Positions 12,493 to 23,819 of a stretch of DNA of 64,000 nucleotides are shown in pieces (the stretch's first letter is position 1; each line of letters starts with the position of its first letter). The position numbers and the translations under genes were made by a program. The notes beneath the pieces were generated by a model. The model was not told where the DNA came from. It did not search any database and worked only from the letters and a program-made list of their open reading frames with translations. This DNA comes from Apiotrichum sp. Y4204 (Eukaryota; Basidiomycota; Tremellomycetes; Trichosporonales; Trichosporonaceae). The DNA lies in assembly GCA_025531455.1 (NCBI GenBank), contig JAMYHL010000029.1, forward strand, positions 682,001-746,000, read 5' to 3'.

Positions 12493-12865
12493 GAGGGAAT
12501 AGGTTGGTGAGAAGTAAGCGAACGTAGCAATGTGACTTTGAGACTTTGAGTCTTTGGAGGCTTGCTCGTCGACGGCGTCGATGACTGCCAAAGTGAATGT
12601 TGTGTCGTGTACAACCATGTCCTGCATGTCCTGGCACGTCACCACCCACAGAGGGGGGGACCGGATAAGCTCGCGTGTAGCTGGCGTGGATTTCATGTGG
12701 GACTCGTTATCAATCCTCATATTATCGTATCCATCACGACCTTGTTCGTTCCCCCCGGGTAGCAAAAGTTGATTTCGGTCATCTCTCGTGAAGAATGTCC
12801 AGACGCAAGGTGACAGAATTGCTCGATCACGGAGAATCGCATCTGTTCACAACACTCCAACCACG
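12493..12865. promoter_or_regulatory. Shared divergent promoter of SEC22 and RPC40
   Basis: This 373-nt gap separates two divergent start codons, so both promoters must lie within it or overlap. It contains a short direct repeat (GACTTTGA twice, about 12533–12550). I could not recognise a convincing TATA box. Confidence 0.5.
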
Positions 12866-14047
12866 ATGCCCCGCTCCAACGACGATAAGCGGCGTCATGT
12901 GCAGATTCTCCCCGAGCGCGTCGGTGCGGTGAGTGCAGCAGAAGATGGCGGGTGCGCGGGATGTGGAAAATGCTGATCCTCTCCACAGGTGTCGAGCTCC
13001 GAGTTCCCAGGACACTATCCCGGCGAGGACCACTCGTGGAGCCTGAGCAAGTTTAAGAAGGTAGGTAATTGTCTAGTTTTGTAGCTGACCCCAGAACCTG
13101 GTGGTCTCGGTGCAGCGCCTCACTCCCTCTACCATCGAGTTTGACCTTGTTGGCGTCGACGCGTCGATTGCGAATGCGCTGCGGCGCATCCTCATCGCCG
13201 AGGTGCCCACCGTCGCGATCGAGGACGTGTACGTGTGGAACAATACGAGTATCATGCAGGACGAGGTGCTCGCGCACCGCATGGGTCTTGTTCCGCTCAA
13301 GATTGACCCGCGCACACTCGATTTCAAGCCGAGCAACTACTCTGCGCCAATGGAAAACGACACGCACGTATTCGACCTCCGCATCAAGTGCGACCGGCGG
13401 CGCGATGCCGCGCCCGGAGAAACGGATCCCAGGAAACTCTACTACGACTCGAACGTGTATACCGGCATGATGAAGTGGGTGCCGTCCGGCCAGCAAAAGG
13501 CAAAGTACAAGGGCCAGGAGCCGCGGCCCGTCATGGACGATATCCTTCTTGTCAAGCTCCGCCCTGGGCAGATTGTCGACCTGCACTGCTTTGCGCGCAA
13601 GGGCATCGGAGCCGACCACGCAAAGTACTCTCCAGTCGGTAAGTTGTAGCGGAAAGTTTCAAAGTTCATGGCTCACCCCCAGCAACCGCCTCGTACCGCC
13701 TCCTGCCGCACATTATCCTGCGCGGCCCGATCCCCCGCGAACACCAGGAAAAGTTCCGCGGCTGCTTCCCCCCCGGCGTCATTGAGATTGAGGAGGACAG
13801 CGCCGGCGAGCCGCAGTGCGTGGTCAAGAACCCGCGCAAGGACACGGTCTCGCGCGAGGTGCTCCGCCACCCCGAGTTCCAGGACCTCGTCGAGCTCGCG
13901 CGCATCCGCGACCACTTTATCTTCTCGGTCGAGAGCGCGGGGCAGTACGAGCCGCACGAGCTCGTCCCTGAGGCCATCAAGATTATGCTTGCCAAGATCA
14001 AGGGCGTCGAGGACGGGCTGGACAAGCTCTTCGGCGCGGCCGAGTAG
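12866..14047 (+). CDS. RPC40: RNA polymerase I and III shared subunit AC40
   Basis: An alpha-like subunit that, with AC19, nucleates assembly of RNA polymerases I and III. Exons are 12866–12928, 12989–13060, 13095–13638 and 13683–14047, giving 347 aa (yeast 335). The alpha-motif/family signature is clear: DASIANALRRILIAEVPTVA, then VYVWNNTSIMQDEVLAHRMG and LVPLKIDPR. The C-terminal dimerisation part ends KGVEDGLDKLFGAAE. The start was chosen because MPRSNDDKRRHVQILPERVG opens exon 1 and joins in phase. It faces SEC22 head-to-head and ends 128 nt from the URI/Bud27 stop tail-to-tail. Confidence 0.96.
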
Positions 14048-14175
14048 GCGCGGGCAGAGTGCAGGGGCGAGTGAGGATTAGCTCTGGCTAATCTCGAGCT
14101 CTTGATAGGAGGACTAGATTACATGCCATGTATTGATACCCATTCCGATGCGCAGTAATGTACATTGACTACATG

Positions 14176-16600
14176 CTAGCTCTGCTGCCGCGCCGCCTTG
14201 AACCGGGAGACGCGCTTTGGCGCCTCCTCGGACGATGCAGCGGCCGGCTCGGCGGCTGGGGCGGGGGCGGGGGCTGACGAGCGCTCGACAACTGGGCCCG
14301 TCTCGACACGGCGCGAGCGCGGCGTCGGCGCAGCGGCCGCAGCCGGAGGAGGATTAATCGGCGCAAGCGCATTCGGATTAGCGCCTACACTTGGGGGGAG
14401 GCTGCGCTCCCACGCGGCGCGCTGTACCGCCGGCGAGTCCGCGACGTTCTCGTCCTCGTACTCTCCGCGCAGGAGGCGGTCCATTACGTCTTTCCGGCGA
14501 GCCCGGCGCGCGCGCCGATCAGCCTTTTGTGCGTCCGTCTCTTCGGAACGATCCCCGCCCTCGCCGTCGCTCTCGCTGCCCGAGTCGACGATCGGGCGCT
14601 CAAACACCAGCTCACCGTCGTCGCCCCGCCCCACGCGAAGGAACTGCGACAGGTCGTCCGCCGTCGGATTCACAATCCGCAGCGGATCCTCCTCGCCGCC
14701 TGTTACTGTGCTCACGCGCGGGACGCCCATGAGCACCCCGCCGTCCTCCGCCTCCGCCTCGGGATCAATCTCGTCCTCGTCCACTGGCCGCTGCCATCCC
14801 TGCCGCCGATGGTAGGCGAGCGCAACCTCGCGTTGCAGGAGCGCCTCATCAAGCGCATACTCGTCCTCCTCGTCATCAGAAAAGTCGCCCAAATCGCCAT
14901 AGTCTGAGGAATCCTCGTCGTGGTCCACGACCACCACTGGCGTCTGATTCGTGTCTGAGACCGCGCCGACAGCAGGGGGAACGGTAGGCGTGCGCGGGAC
15001 GCTGGGAAGTTGTGGAGCCTTGGTTGTTGCCGGAGTCTGGATGCGGTCTGCCAGCGATGAAGGCTTCTCCACGATATCCGTCTTCATCGCTGCCATCGGC
15101 TTGGCATCCGCTAAACGAGGCAAATTGGGCGAGTTTTCTGCCCGACGTTGCGCGAAGAGACTCTGCTTCTTCTTCTTTGGCTGGTCCATGTCGACATCAT
15201 CGTCATTAATTTCCTCAATTTTAGGCTCCTGTGGGGGAACAGGCGGGGGCTGAGCTCCAGGGCCTGTCAGAAAGCCGCGCTTGAACCCGCCAAATGTTGC
15301 CGCCGGGGCGGTCTTGCGGCCAGGAGTGGGCGGCGCGAGAATAGGAACCGACTTCTTGCCCGACCCCTCAGTGACGACGTTGCCGAAGGGGAAGGCAAGC
15401 TTCCCAACTGGAGATCGTGCGGGGGGAGAGTCTGGAGGGAGGCGAGTCGATGGATCAAATGTGACAGACTTCTTACGGTGCGGCACTTTCAGAATCGACT
15501 TTGGAGGATTATTCGGGGAACGCGATCCTGGAGGAGCAAGGGTTTGTTGCGGTGATGGTTGGGGTGATGGTTGTGTCGCAGGTTGCGGAGCGGGAGGGGG
15601 AGATGCTGGTTTTGGGGGCGCCAGCGTGCTGCTGGCTGCTAGCGGCTCATCCACATCCATCCCATTGTCAGGATCACTTTCGTCGCTGCTGTCCTCGTTA
15701 AAGACCCGTCGCCGAAGAGCCTCGCGGCGGGCAACGGCCTCTGGCGTCCAGTAGTCTGCGTCTCGTTCATCGACGGACACGACGCCCTCTCCGGACGGTT
15801 CTGGTGCAGAGCCAATCGTGTTGCCATCCAGCGTCTCGCGGATTTCATGGATTGGCAGGCCATCCTCGTTCACCGTCTGTTGTCAGCTGCGGCAGTTTCA
15901 GGGGGTGACTAACCTCATTACCACCATTTTCCTTTGGAAGAGAGAGCTTGTCGCCCATGAGATTGACTAGGGCCTGGAGGTCGGATGGCATCTCCTGCTC
16001 GCTTGCAGTTCCGGACTGTGATGCACCGGGCGCCGCGTCCCGGGAGCTCGTCGCGGTGCTAGATGTACTCGAAGCCGTTGATCCAGACGCCTTCACTGCG
16101 ACAGTACCAGACGCGGCATCGCCACTCGGGCTACCTACTCGCACAGGATTGGCGAAGAGTGGATCAAACCGGACCTGTTGGAGCTGATGGTGCGATGGTG
16201 GGGCAGGTGCCATATCTACGTCCTCGGTCGGTGCAATATCTGTGACGTCGTCGGTTCGGGGCCGTCCCTCCACAAGGCGCGCTTGCTCATCGAGCAACAC
16301 TGATAGCGTGAGTTCAGCATCGGTACACTGCAACTCACCAGCCTTCCGCCTCCTCACAAAGGCAGCTGCCTCGCTGGCAGTCATCTCGACCCACCATTCT
16401 CCGCCGATATGGACCTTGAGTTGGTTGGTGTGCACGATATCGCCGTCAAAGCTGGCCTTTGAGTTAATGGGGATGCGAGCTGGCCAATGTGCGCGGCTTG
16501 GGAGGAGGTCTAGACGTGCTGCTACGAGGTCGAGGTGTGCGACGTATGCGGCGAGGGATGCGCCTGTTGGCCGGAGGGGCAGCTGCAGACGCTCGGTCAT
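14176..16600 (-). CDS. BUD27: URI/Bud27-like unconventional prefoldin (RNA polymerase assembly factor)
   Basis: URI (Bud27 in yeast) is a large prefoldin-family protein that binds Rpb5, the subunit shared by RNA polymerases I, II and III, and helps assemble those enzymes. Exons are 16339–16600, 15914–16299 and 14176–15876 (782 aa; yeast Bud27 is about 796). The N-terminal prefoldin-like module shows INSKASFDGDIVHTNQLKVH followed by IGGEWWVEMTASEAAAFVRR, closely matching the URI beta-hairpin pattern (LVHTNEV…). The rest is acidic and disordered with Asp/Glu/Ser runs, then LLRGEYEDENVADSP and a basic end (APKRVSRFKAARQQS) typical of the fungal C-terminal region. I start at 16600; an in-frame Met at 16690 would add a poly-Ser leader and is less likely. 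Family assignment rests on the N-terminal module and tail. Confidence 0.85.
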
Positions 16601-17516
16601 GGGGGATGGGATGGGGTGGATGGGGATGGGGATAAGATGGTGAGGAGATGAGGATGAGGATGAGGATGAGGAAGATGGTGATGGATGCAAATGGTAAAGA
16701 GGGGAGGAAGAGGAAGACGGATCTCTGTGGTAGTAGTCTTCGGAGGGATATTATTACCTGCCTAGACGACCAAGAGAGAGAAAGTGGAGGCCGAGAGGGA
16801 GGGAAGACAGAAAAGAGGAGAAAGATGACAGAAGAGGGAAGACGACATTGCTTTGCTTTGCTCTGCTTGCTTGAAAAAACCCACCCAGCACCCAGCACCG
16901 CCCCACTCCTCTCTTGTCTCTTTCAGGTCCCCCAGGATGATCACACAAATGACGCAATCTCTTCATGTTCATCTACCTTCCTTTTACTTCCGTTCTGCAG
17001 TCGGATTATTTCCGGATATATCTGAGGATGTACGGATACAGAGTCGCTGCGTGGTACAGATCTCGCCGATCTTGGCACGAGCAAATTAGAGGCGTGGAAG
17101 CGTGGAGGGCCTGGATCGCCTGGATCACCCACATGCACACACCGCAGGTGGAACAGGCGGGGAATGCGGGAGAAAACTCATTACGTAATTGACATTGGCT
17201 GCTCGTTTGAGTGAGACAGGGGCCCGTAGTCGAGACGCCATGAGGCACAAGACTTTATAATTATCGTACGGTCCGACCGGCCATTTGGTCCGGACTGGCG
17301 CGTTGGCGGGGCGCGTAGCTATGAAGAGCTCGGAATGACGAAGGGAGGGGGGGGGAGGAGGGACAGGGAGGGAGGGGTCTTGTGCAATGTGCTACCTCTT
17401 TGCTCCAACACATCAATACTACATTTATCTCTCTCTTTATCTACTACTCATTCTCTTGCAGGACAAGACATCATTCACCATCACCATCCGCAGCAAACCT
17501 TCTCGTCTCTACAGTC
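16601..17516. other. Divergent intergenic region, URI/Bud27 and BAR–SH3 gene
   Basis: No gene seen. It contains a GATGAG repeat (about 16644–16672) immediately upstream of the URI start, an A/T-rich TATAATTAT stretch near 17256 about 260 nt before the plus-strand start, and a G-run at 17344–17355. The last 100 nt before 17517 are pyrimidine-rich, as in other leaders here. Confidence 0.5.
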
Positions 17517-20157
17517 ATGCAGCGAAAGGCGCTGAAACAGGTAGGTTTGGCTCGAGCTCCTTCCTTCTTTCGTCAGTCACAAAACTCATCTCGCCACAGT
17601 TGAACAAGGTCACGCAATGGACAAACGAAAAGGTACGTGTAGGCGTGTTGATTGTTGATGTGGACACGATCCTCAGGCTGCAGCTGTCTCGATCGCATGA
17701 GCTGCATTTACTAACACCTGCAGGTGTTCTCGGGTGAGAGGACACAGTTCTCTGAAGACTTTGCCGATTTCGAGACGGAGATCGAGCCTCTGCGGAAGGG
17801 CATCGAGCGGTGAGTGGGATACAGCGGTGGTTCAGAACAGCGGCTGTCAGCTGGGAGATTCTGGAACATGGCACACGAGCATCGATTACGCTGTTGGCCT
17901 GTTGGCTGGCTGGCTGGATAGTGTCAGCTGAAGTCATTTCTGCTGATGGACAACTGTCAATGCGACCACTCTGTGTGGCGCTGGTCGTCTGAGCAAACAG
18001 ACAGACAGACCTGCTCCATGTCCCCCCAACGCACTTTCTTCTGCGTGTTCTACGCTTCTGCTCCACAGCGTTCCACGCCCTGACTCCACTGTCGCACGAC
18101 ACACACTAACTCCAGCCTGCACGCGACCTCGGTCCCGTTCTTTGAGGAGCTCACAAAGCTCAAGTCGAGCGCAGACCCGTATCGTCCCAGCGGGTCCAAG
18201 GACAAGATGCGCCCGACGGAGGCGCTTGGTCTTGTCATGATTGACTACGGCAACGACGCCGGCGGCGAATACGGTGGGTTCTGTCCAGTACCATGTGCTG
18301 ATGCCAGGCGACGGTCTCGTCAAGTATGGTCGTGCGCGCTGCAAGCTTGCCATTGTGGGTTGTCTCAAGCGGGTGAATCTAACCCCCAGATGCAAGAAGA
18401 GTTTGGAGAACGCCTACACGATGGTTACATCCAGGCTACTGGTGGGTAGTTTAGTTCGCGTCGCCTGACCCACCAGAGGCTGCTCTTGCATCCGTCAACG
18501 AGTACAAGCTATACCGGAAGAAGATGGACTCTAGAAGGTACGTCCACTACGCGCACTACGTGTTCTTCGGACCGCATTGTTTAGTCCATTCAGTGCCATG
18601 TCTCTGGACGACAATGCGCCACCCACACAGGGTCACTGACGTATCTCAAGGCTAACCCTGGACTCGGCCCTGTCGCGTGCCAAGGCGAGCAAGAAGGAGA
18701 ATCCGGCGCTGGAACAGGAGGTCGAGCTTGCCCAGCAGCGACTGTGAGTGGTGGCAGCCACAGGGCACACTGACTAATCCTAGTGACGAGACCGAGGAGG
18801 AGACCAAGCTCCGCATGACGGCTATCAAGGAGAACGAGGCGGCGCAATTTGCGTCCCTCGCCGATTTGGTGGACGCCGAGCTCGACTACTTCACCCGCTG
18901 CAAGGAAATACTTGAGGACTTGCGGGACAATTTTCCTACTGGGTGCGTGTTCCTATTATGTCTACGCCATGCCTGGATTCGAAGGCTGATATATCCAGGT
19001 ACAGCGGCACCAGCCGTAGCAGGCCCGAGACTAGCCGGAGCAAGCCCGAGACGACGCGCGCAAGGGCGAGGTCAAACTCGGCACGGTCCGGCGGCCGTGC
19101 GGCGCAAGGGTTTTCAGGATCCGCCGACTCTGATGACGACGAGGCCGTATCTTCGCGCGCGCCCAAGTCGGGCAACCGCTCGCGCTCGGACAGTGCTGCC
19201 TCGGCGGGTGGGGGAGGCGCCAACAAACCGAAATCGCGGGGTATCATGTCGTCGATTGGGTCGATCGGCGGGTTTGGTACCAAGAAGGCGTCAAAGGGGT
19301 TTAGGAAGAAGGACGGCGAGGCGCTCATGTCCGAAGATGAGGGGCGGTCTAGGGATCGGGACGATGTGTACACTTCTCCCAACCGCCCGGTGAACAACCG
19401 TGCGCGATCGCAGTCGGTCGTGTCGGTCGTCACTGGTCTCGGCGTAGACACGACGCCGCGCCGCCGCGCGCTCACCTCGCCCTCGTCGCCAGCCGCGTCG
19501 TTCGTCAAGGTCCTCTACGAGTTTGAGGGTCTGGAGGGCGACGAGCTGCCGCTGCGCGTCGGGCAGATTGTGGAAGTCAAGCAGGAGGTATCGGCAGACT
19601 GGGCGATCGGCGAGTGTGAGGGCATGACGGGCCTCTTCCCGCGCGCGTACACTGAGGAACACATTCCGTCCCCAACCGCGCTGGCGCCGAGCCGGCGCGC
19701 CCTGCCTCCTCCCGTGCGCCGGCAGTCGTCCGCTCCGTCATTCACGACCGACGACGACACGGACGCCGACTCGATAGTAGACAATGACGACAAGCGCGGG
19801 CTGGCGGCCGCAGCCCAGCCGCCGCCCACGAACCGCACCCGCTCAAGCAGCATCAAGAAGGCGGCGCCGCCACCCCCGCCCCCGTCGCGCCGCACGCAGA
19901 GCAGCAACATGCTCGCCACTGTGGCCGGCACGCGATCCCCACCGCCGCCCGCCCGCTCGCGCTCGAGCACGATCACGCGGACCAACGCCACCCTCGATGC
20001 TCCTTTCCATTTCCACAACCAGGCGCAGTCGCCGTTTGCGCACTCGGACGACGAGAGCAGCATGCACGGCGGATGCGCTGTGTGCGGGTGCAGCGACTTT
20101 ACGCAGAACGTGTTCAAGACCAAGGGCACGTGCTCGACGTGTTTCCACCAGCACTAG
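17517..20157 (+). CDS. BAR-domain and SH3-domain membrane-curvature protein with a Cys-rich tail
   Basis: A BAR module for sensing or forming curved membranes plus an SH3 adaptor domain, so a role in endocytosis or actin coupling is likely (endophilin/amphiphysin-like). Ten exons: 17517–17540, 17600–17632, 17724–17809, 18116–18273, 18308–18354, 18390–18441, 18477–18537, 18651–18743, 18784–18942, 18999–20157 (623 aa). The BAR region (residues ~9–240) includes GERTQFSEDFADFETEIEPL, GDGLVKYGRARCKLAIMQEE and a long helix ending near ELDYFTRCKEILEDL. A Ser/Arg-rich linker follows, then the SH3 (residues ~403–458: VKVLYEFEGLEGDELPLRVG … IGECEGMTGLFPRAY). The end carries Pro-rich tracts and a Cys/His cluster (CAVCGC … CSTCFHQH) that could bind zinc. 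I do not recognise a named orthologue. Confidence 0.9.
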
Positions 20158-20380
20158 GGAGATGAGACTCGAGATACACTGAAGAAGATCGGAACGGAGA
20201 CTTGACACATTGCACTCTTGGCACGCCCAAAACGGGCGCAGCATGCATACTGTATTGTAGCACAACAGAGGGAAAGGAAACGAGCAGGCACAAGAACACA
20301 CAAATCACATGGCAGACAAGAATTAAAACTGAGGTATACCGAGAACGACGCGCACTACATTCTATCCTTACCCGTCCCCG

Positions 20381-23300
20381 CTAACGCTTCTCACGCATGA
20401 ACCAGAACACGCCGAGGATGAGCAGGATGCCAAACCCGGCAATGAACGCAAAGAGGACGAGAACGTTTCTGGTCATTAGCGACTGGACTATAGCCAGACT
20501 ACAGCTTGTTCCACTCACCGGTAGTAAGCATCAACATTGAAGCCGAAGAGGGTCTCCATGATGACGACGCCCGAGATCTCAATGGGCACGCCGCTCAGCT
20601 CGTCCTTGATGACCATGGTCTTGATCCAGTTGACGGTGAGTGCCTCGAGCGTGTAGCTCATTGGCGCAATGTAGCGGATCCAGCGGAGGACGGGGGGCAT
20701 CTGTGTGTGTGTGAGTGCGGGTTCTACTCTAGTCTCGGGAATTCAGCGACTCACCTGCGACGTGTTGGAGAAGAATCCGGCGTAGATAAAGTTGAGCATG
20801 GTCCAGAGGGACGAGAGGAGGATGGCGACGCCAAAGTGGTCGACCACGGCGGCGACGAGGAAGTTGTACAGGACCATGACGATTGAGAACCTGCGTGTTA
20901 GCGGCTTGGATGCAAATTGGCTAGCCAGACTCACTCGACAGTGATCAGGAGGTACTTGAAGAAGAGGGCGGCGCCGCTGGCGACGCCGACAGTGCCAACC
21001 ATGAAGTAGACGATGATGCTGAGGAGGATGGTCGGGACGATGCGGAGGGGAATAATGTCAAACACGATACGGGACAGGATCCACGTCTGGGCAGAATAGA
21101 AGTTTGACGAGCGCTCGCGGAGGAAGAGGGGGCGGACCTCGAAGATGGTGTTGAGCGCCGAGAGCGACGAGAAGGCAATAAGTGAGCCGAGGAAGAACAT
21201 GGAGCCGACCTTGTTCTGGAATCCGCCGATCGTGACGCCCGTGCGGAAGAAGCAGCCGCCGCCAAAGACGCCGACGACGCCGGCGAGGAGGAAGTGCGCG
21301 GCGAATAGGGCCTTGTCGCGGCGGAGATTGCGCCACTCACGGCCCGCAAGTACCTGGAACTGGGTGAAGAATGTGGTCGGGGCTTGGCTGCGCGGCCAGA
21401 GGGACCGCTTCTGATCCTGGGCAGTCGAGGCGAGATCCACCTCCTTGGTGCCGACACTTGCGCGGCGAAGGGTCGGCACCGCGTGGGGACCGTTAGAAGA
21501 CACTTCATGCGAATGCGACTTTTCGTCATCAGAGCGCAAGGACGGGTTACGGGAGACGGGAATCATGGCGTCCGTACCGTCGCGCAGGCCCTCGCTCTCG
21601 ATCGCGACCTCGAGGAGGTGGTCGGCAATGTTGTAGCCTGGGGGACAGGGGCGGCCCTGGGAGGCAAAGAACTCGACGGGGGTGTTGCCACCAGGGCCAA
21701 AGTACAGCTGGCGGCCGTTGGCGAGGAGGATGACCTGCGAGAAAGCCTTGTAGAGGGCAGAGGACGGCTGGTGGATGGACGCGACGATCGTGGTGCGGCA
21801 CTCGGGGTCGGTGGTGAGCGACTTGAGGAGGTTGACGATGCGCGCGGCGGAAACCGAGTCGAGGCCGGAAGTGGGCTCGTCGAGGATCAAAATGTCCGGG
21901 TTGGCAACGAGTTCCACGCCGATCGAGACGCGACGCATTTCGCCGCCAGAGATACCGCGGTGAACGCCAGATCCGACACGCGTATTGGCAATGTGCGAGA
22001 GGCCAAGCTGCTCGAGAACGGTGCGTGCGCGCTGCTCCTTGATTGAGATCGGCACGCTTTCCGGGAGGCGGAGCTTGGCAGCAAAGATGAGTGTCTCGAG
22101 GACGGTGGAGGTCGGCGAGAGCACGTCGCTCTGGTCGCAGTAGCCAATCTTGACGTTGCGGTCGGGCGAGTCGGTGAGATACGACACCCTACCCTGGATG
22201 TTTCCTGCCTTGCGGCGGCCAGCGAGAATGTCCACGAGGGTGGACTTTCCAGCACCCGAGGGGCCGAGGATGCAGCAGAATGCGCCGGCAGGCAGCTCGC
22301 CGCATACATCGCGAAGGATGGCGCGGCCGCCGTTCTTGGTCGCAAACGTCCCGTTCTCGGCCTGGGGAGAAGGAGGACGCTCCGAGTTGCCGATACCGCG
22401 CAGCCATGCCATGGTGCGGTCGTAGAAGCTGCTGCGACGGCGGGCGACCTCGTATCCGACATTCTGCCACGCGAGGCCGACACCGCCCGCCTTGGTGAGC
22501 GACCCATGGCCGTGGGCCACGGACTTGCGGGCCTTGCGCTGCATAAGAACACCGCAGAGCGCAAAGAGGATGATGGCGAGGATAATAGCGCCAACGACGG
22601 CCAGGCCCGCAATCACACCGCCAGAGAGCTTGCTCGAGCCCTTGGACGCACCCTTGCCGAGGGCGCTGTCGATGCGGTACTGGTTAATGCACTCGCCAAA
22701 CGTGCAATCCGTGAGAGGAAGGCCAGTGGGGCCAAACATGCGCAGAAATTTTTGGTCAAAGGTGCATTGGGTGCCGTCACAGTTGATGTCGAGCGGACCC
22801 TGGAGCGTGTCGATGACGGACGCAAGGTTCTGCATAGAGTTGCTGCCACCACCGCAGAACGACGTCCCCGGGCGACACTTGCACTGGAGCGTGGGGCAGT
22901 GCCAGTCCGAGCCGTTGACATTGTTCTCCCCCGGCGTGACCGTCTGTTCGCAGTCCGAGGCGTGGCAGTAGAACTGCTCCGTGTTGTTGTACCACAGCTG
23001 GGCCCAGACCTCGTTCACGCCGTCGTTGAGCTTTGCAGACTGCAGACCGGCGACACCACCGGGGGTCATGCTACCGTTGAGGTATCGCGAGATGGAGAGC
23101 TGCGCCTTGCCCGGGAAAAGCGCCTGCATCATGGCCTGCACGACGTTGCAGGTCATGTGCGACGCGGCATACACCACCGGCTGGGCATTGCATACGAGCG
23201 ACCCGTTGAGACCGGGCACGCCGAGCTGGTTGGTCGAGTTGATAAAGTGCGTGAGCGACGAGATGCATGCGTTGGCGTTTTCGCACACTGTATATGTCAG

Positions 23301-23819
23301 CTTGGGCGTGGAGACTTGGAAACCTGGAGACGGGCTCGGGTCCCCGTGGTGCCGAGTCCGGGGCCGCGGGAGGGCGACGAGTGCCGAGGGTCGAGAGCAT
23401 GGCGCCGGCGGTAGCGCCCAGAGGCCAGAGGCCATATCGCGCCATGGGCCGCGTCGGCGACGATCGCGCTCGGCGTTCCAGGCCTGGCACGCTGCGTTCT
23501 CGGCGATCGCGCGTCGCCGCGCCTTATCCGATCACTCAAAAGCCAAATACTCACCAGTACACGCCGGTCCGGTCCATCCGTCCGAGCACTGGCACGCCTC
23601 GATGCTGCCAAACTGCCCCGCGCCGACGCCTTCGGGGCGGTACAGGCTCCCCCCACAGACTGGGAGGTCGCAGTTATTCGACTGGGAGCCGCTGAATCCG
23701 GGAGGGCAGGAGCAGCCTGACGCGTCGGGGATGCCAAAGTTGGAACATGTTGGAGTCTGCTGCGCGCGGGCTGGGGCGAGCGCCGAGAAACCCAGCGCGA
23801 GGAGGGGGAGGACGCGCAT
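20381..23819 (-). CDS. ADP1: ABCG-family half transporter with EGF-like ectodomain, Adp1-like
   Basis: Exons are 23555–23819, 20935–23287, 20755–20890, 20519–20700 and 20381–20468 (1007 aa; yeast Adp1 is 1049). A signal peptide (MRVLPLLALGFSALAPARAQ) leads into EGF-like Cys-rich sequence (CSCPPGFSGSQSNNC, then CQCSDGWTGPACT), a large lumenal/extracellular region with N-glycosylation sites, and a first membrane helix near residue 310 (GLAVVGAIILAIILFALCGV). The ATPase domain has Walker A GPSGAGKST (~residue 431), signature ISGGEMRR, Walker B ILILDEPTSGLDS and H-loop SIHQPSS. The membrane domain at the C-terminus carries the remaining helices and ends VFWFMREKR, a dibasic end. This layout is that of yeast Adp1, whose substrate is not established. 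Confidence 0.94.

Noticed and set aside
22506..23414. 302-codon plus-strand frame
   Set aside because: Antisense to the ADP1-like ectodomain exon.
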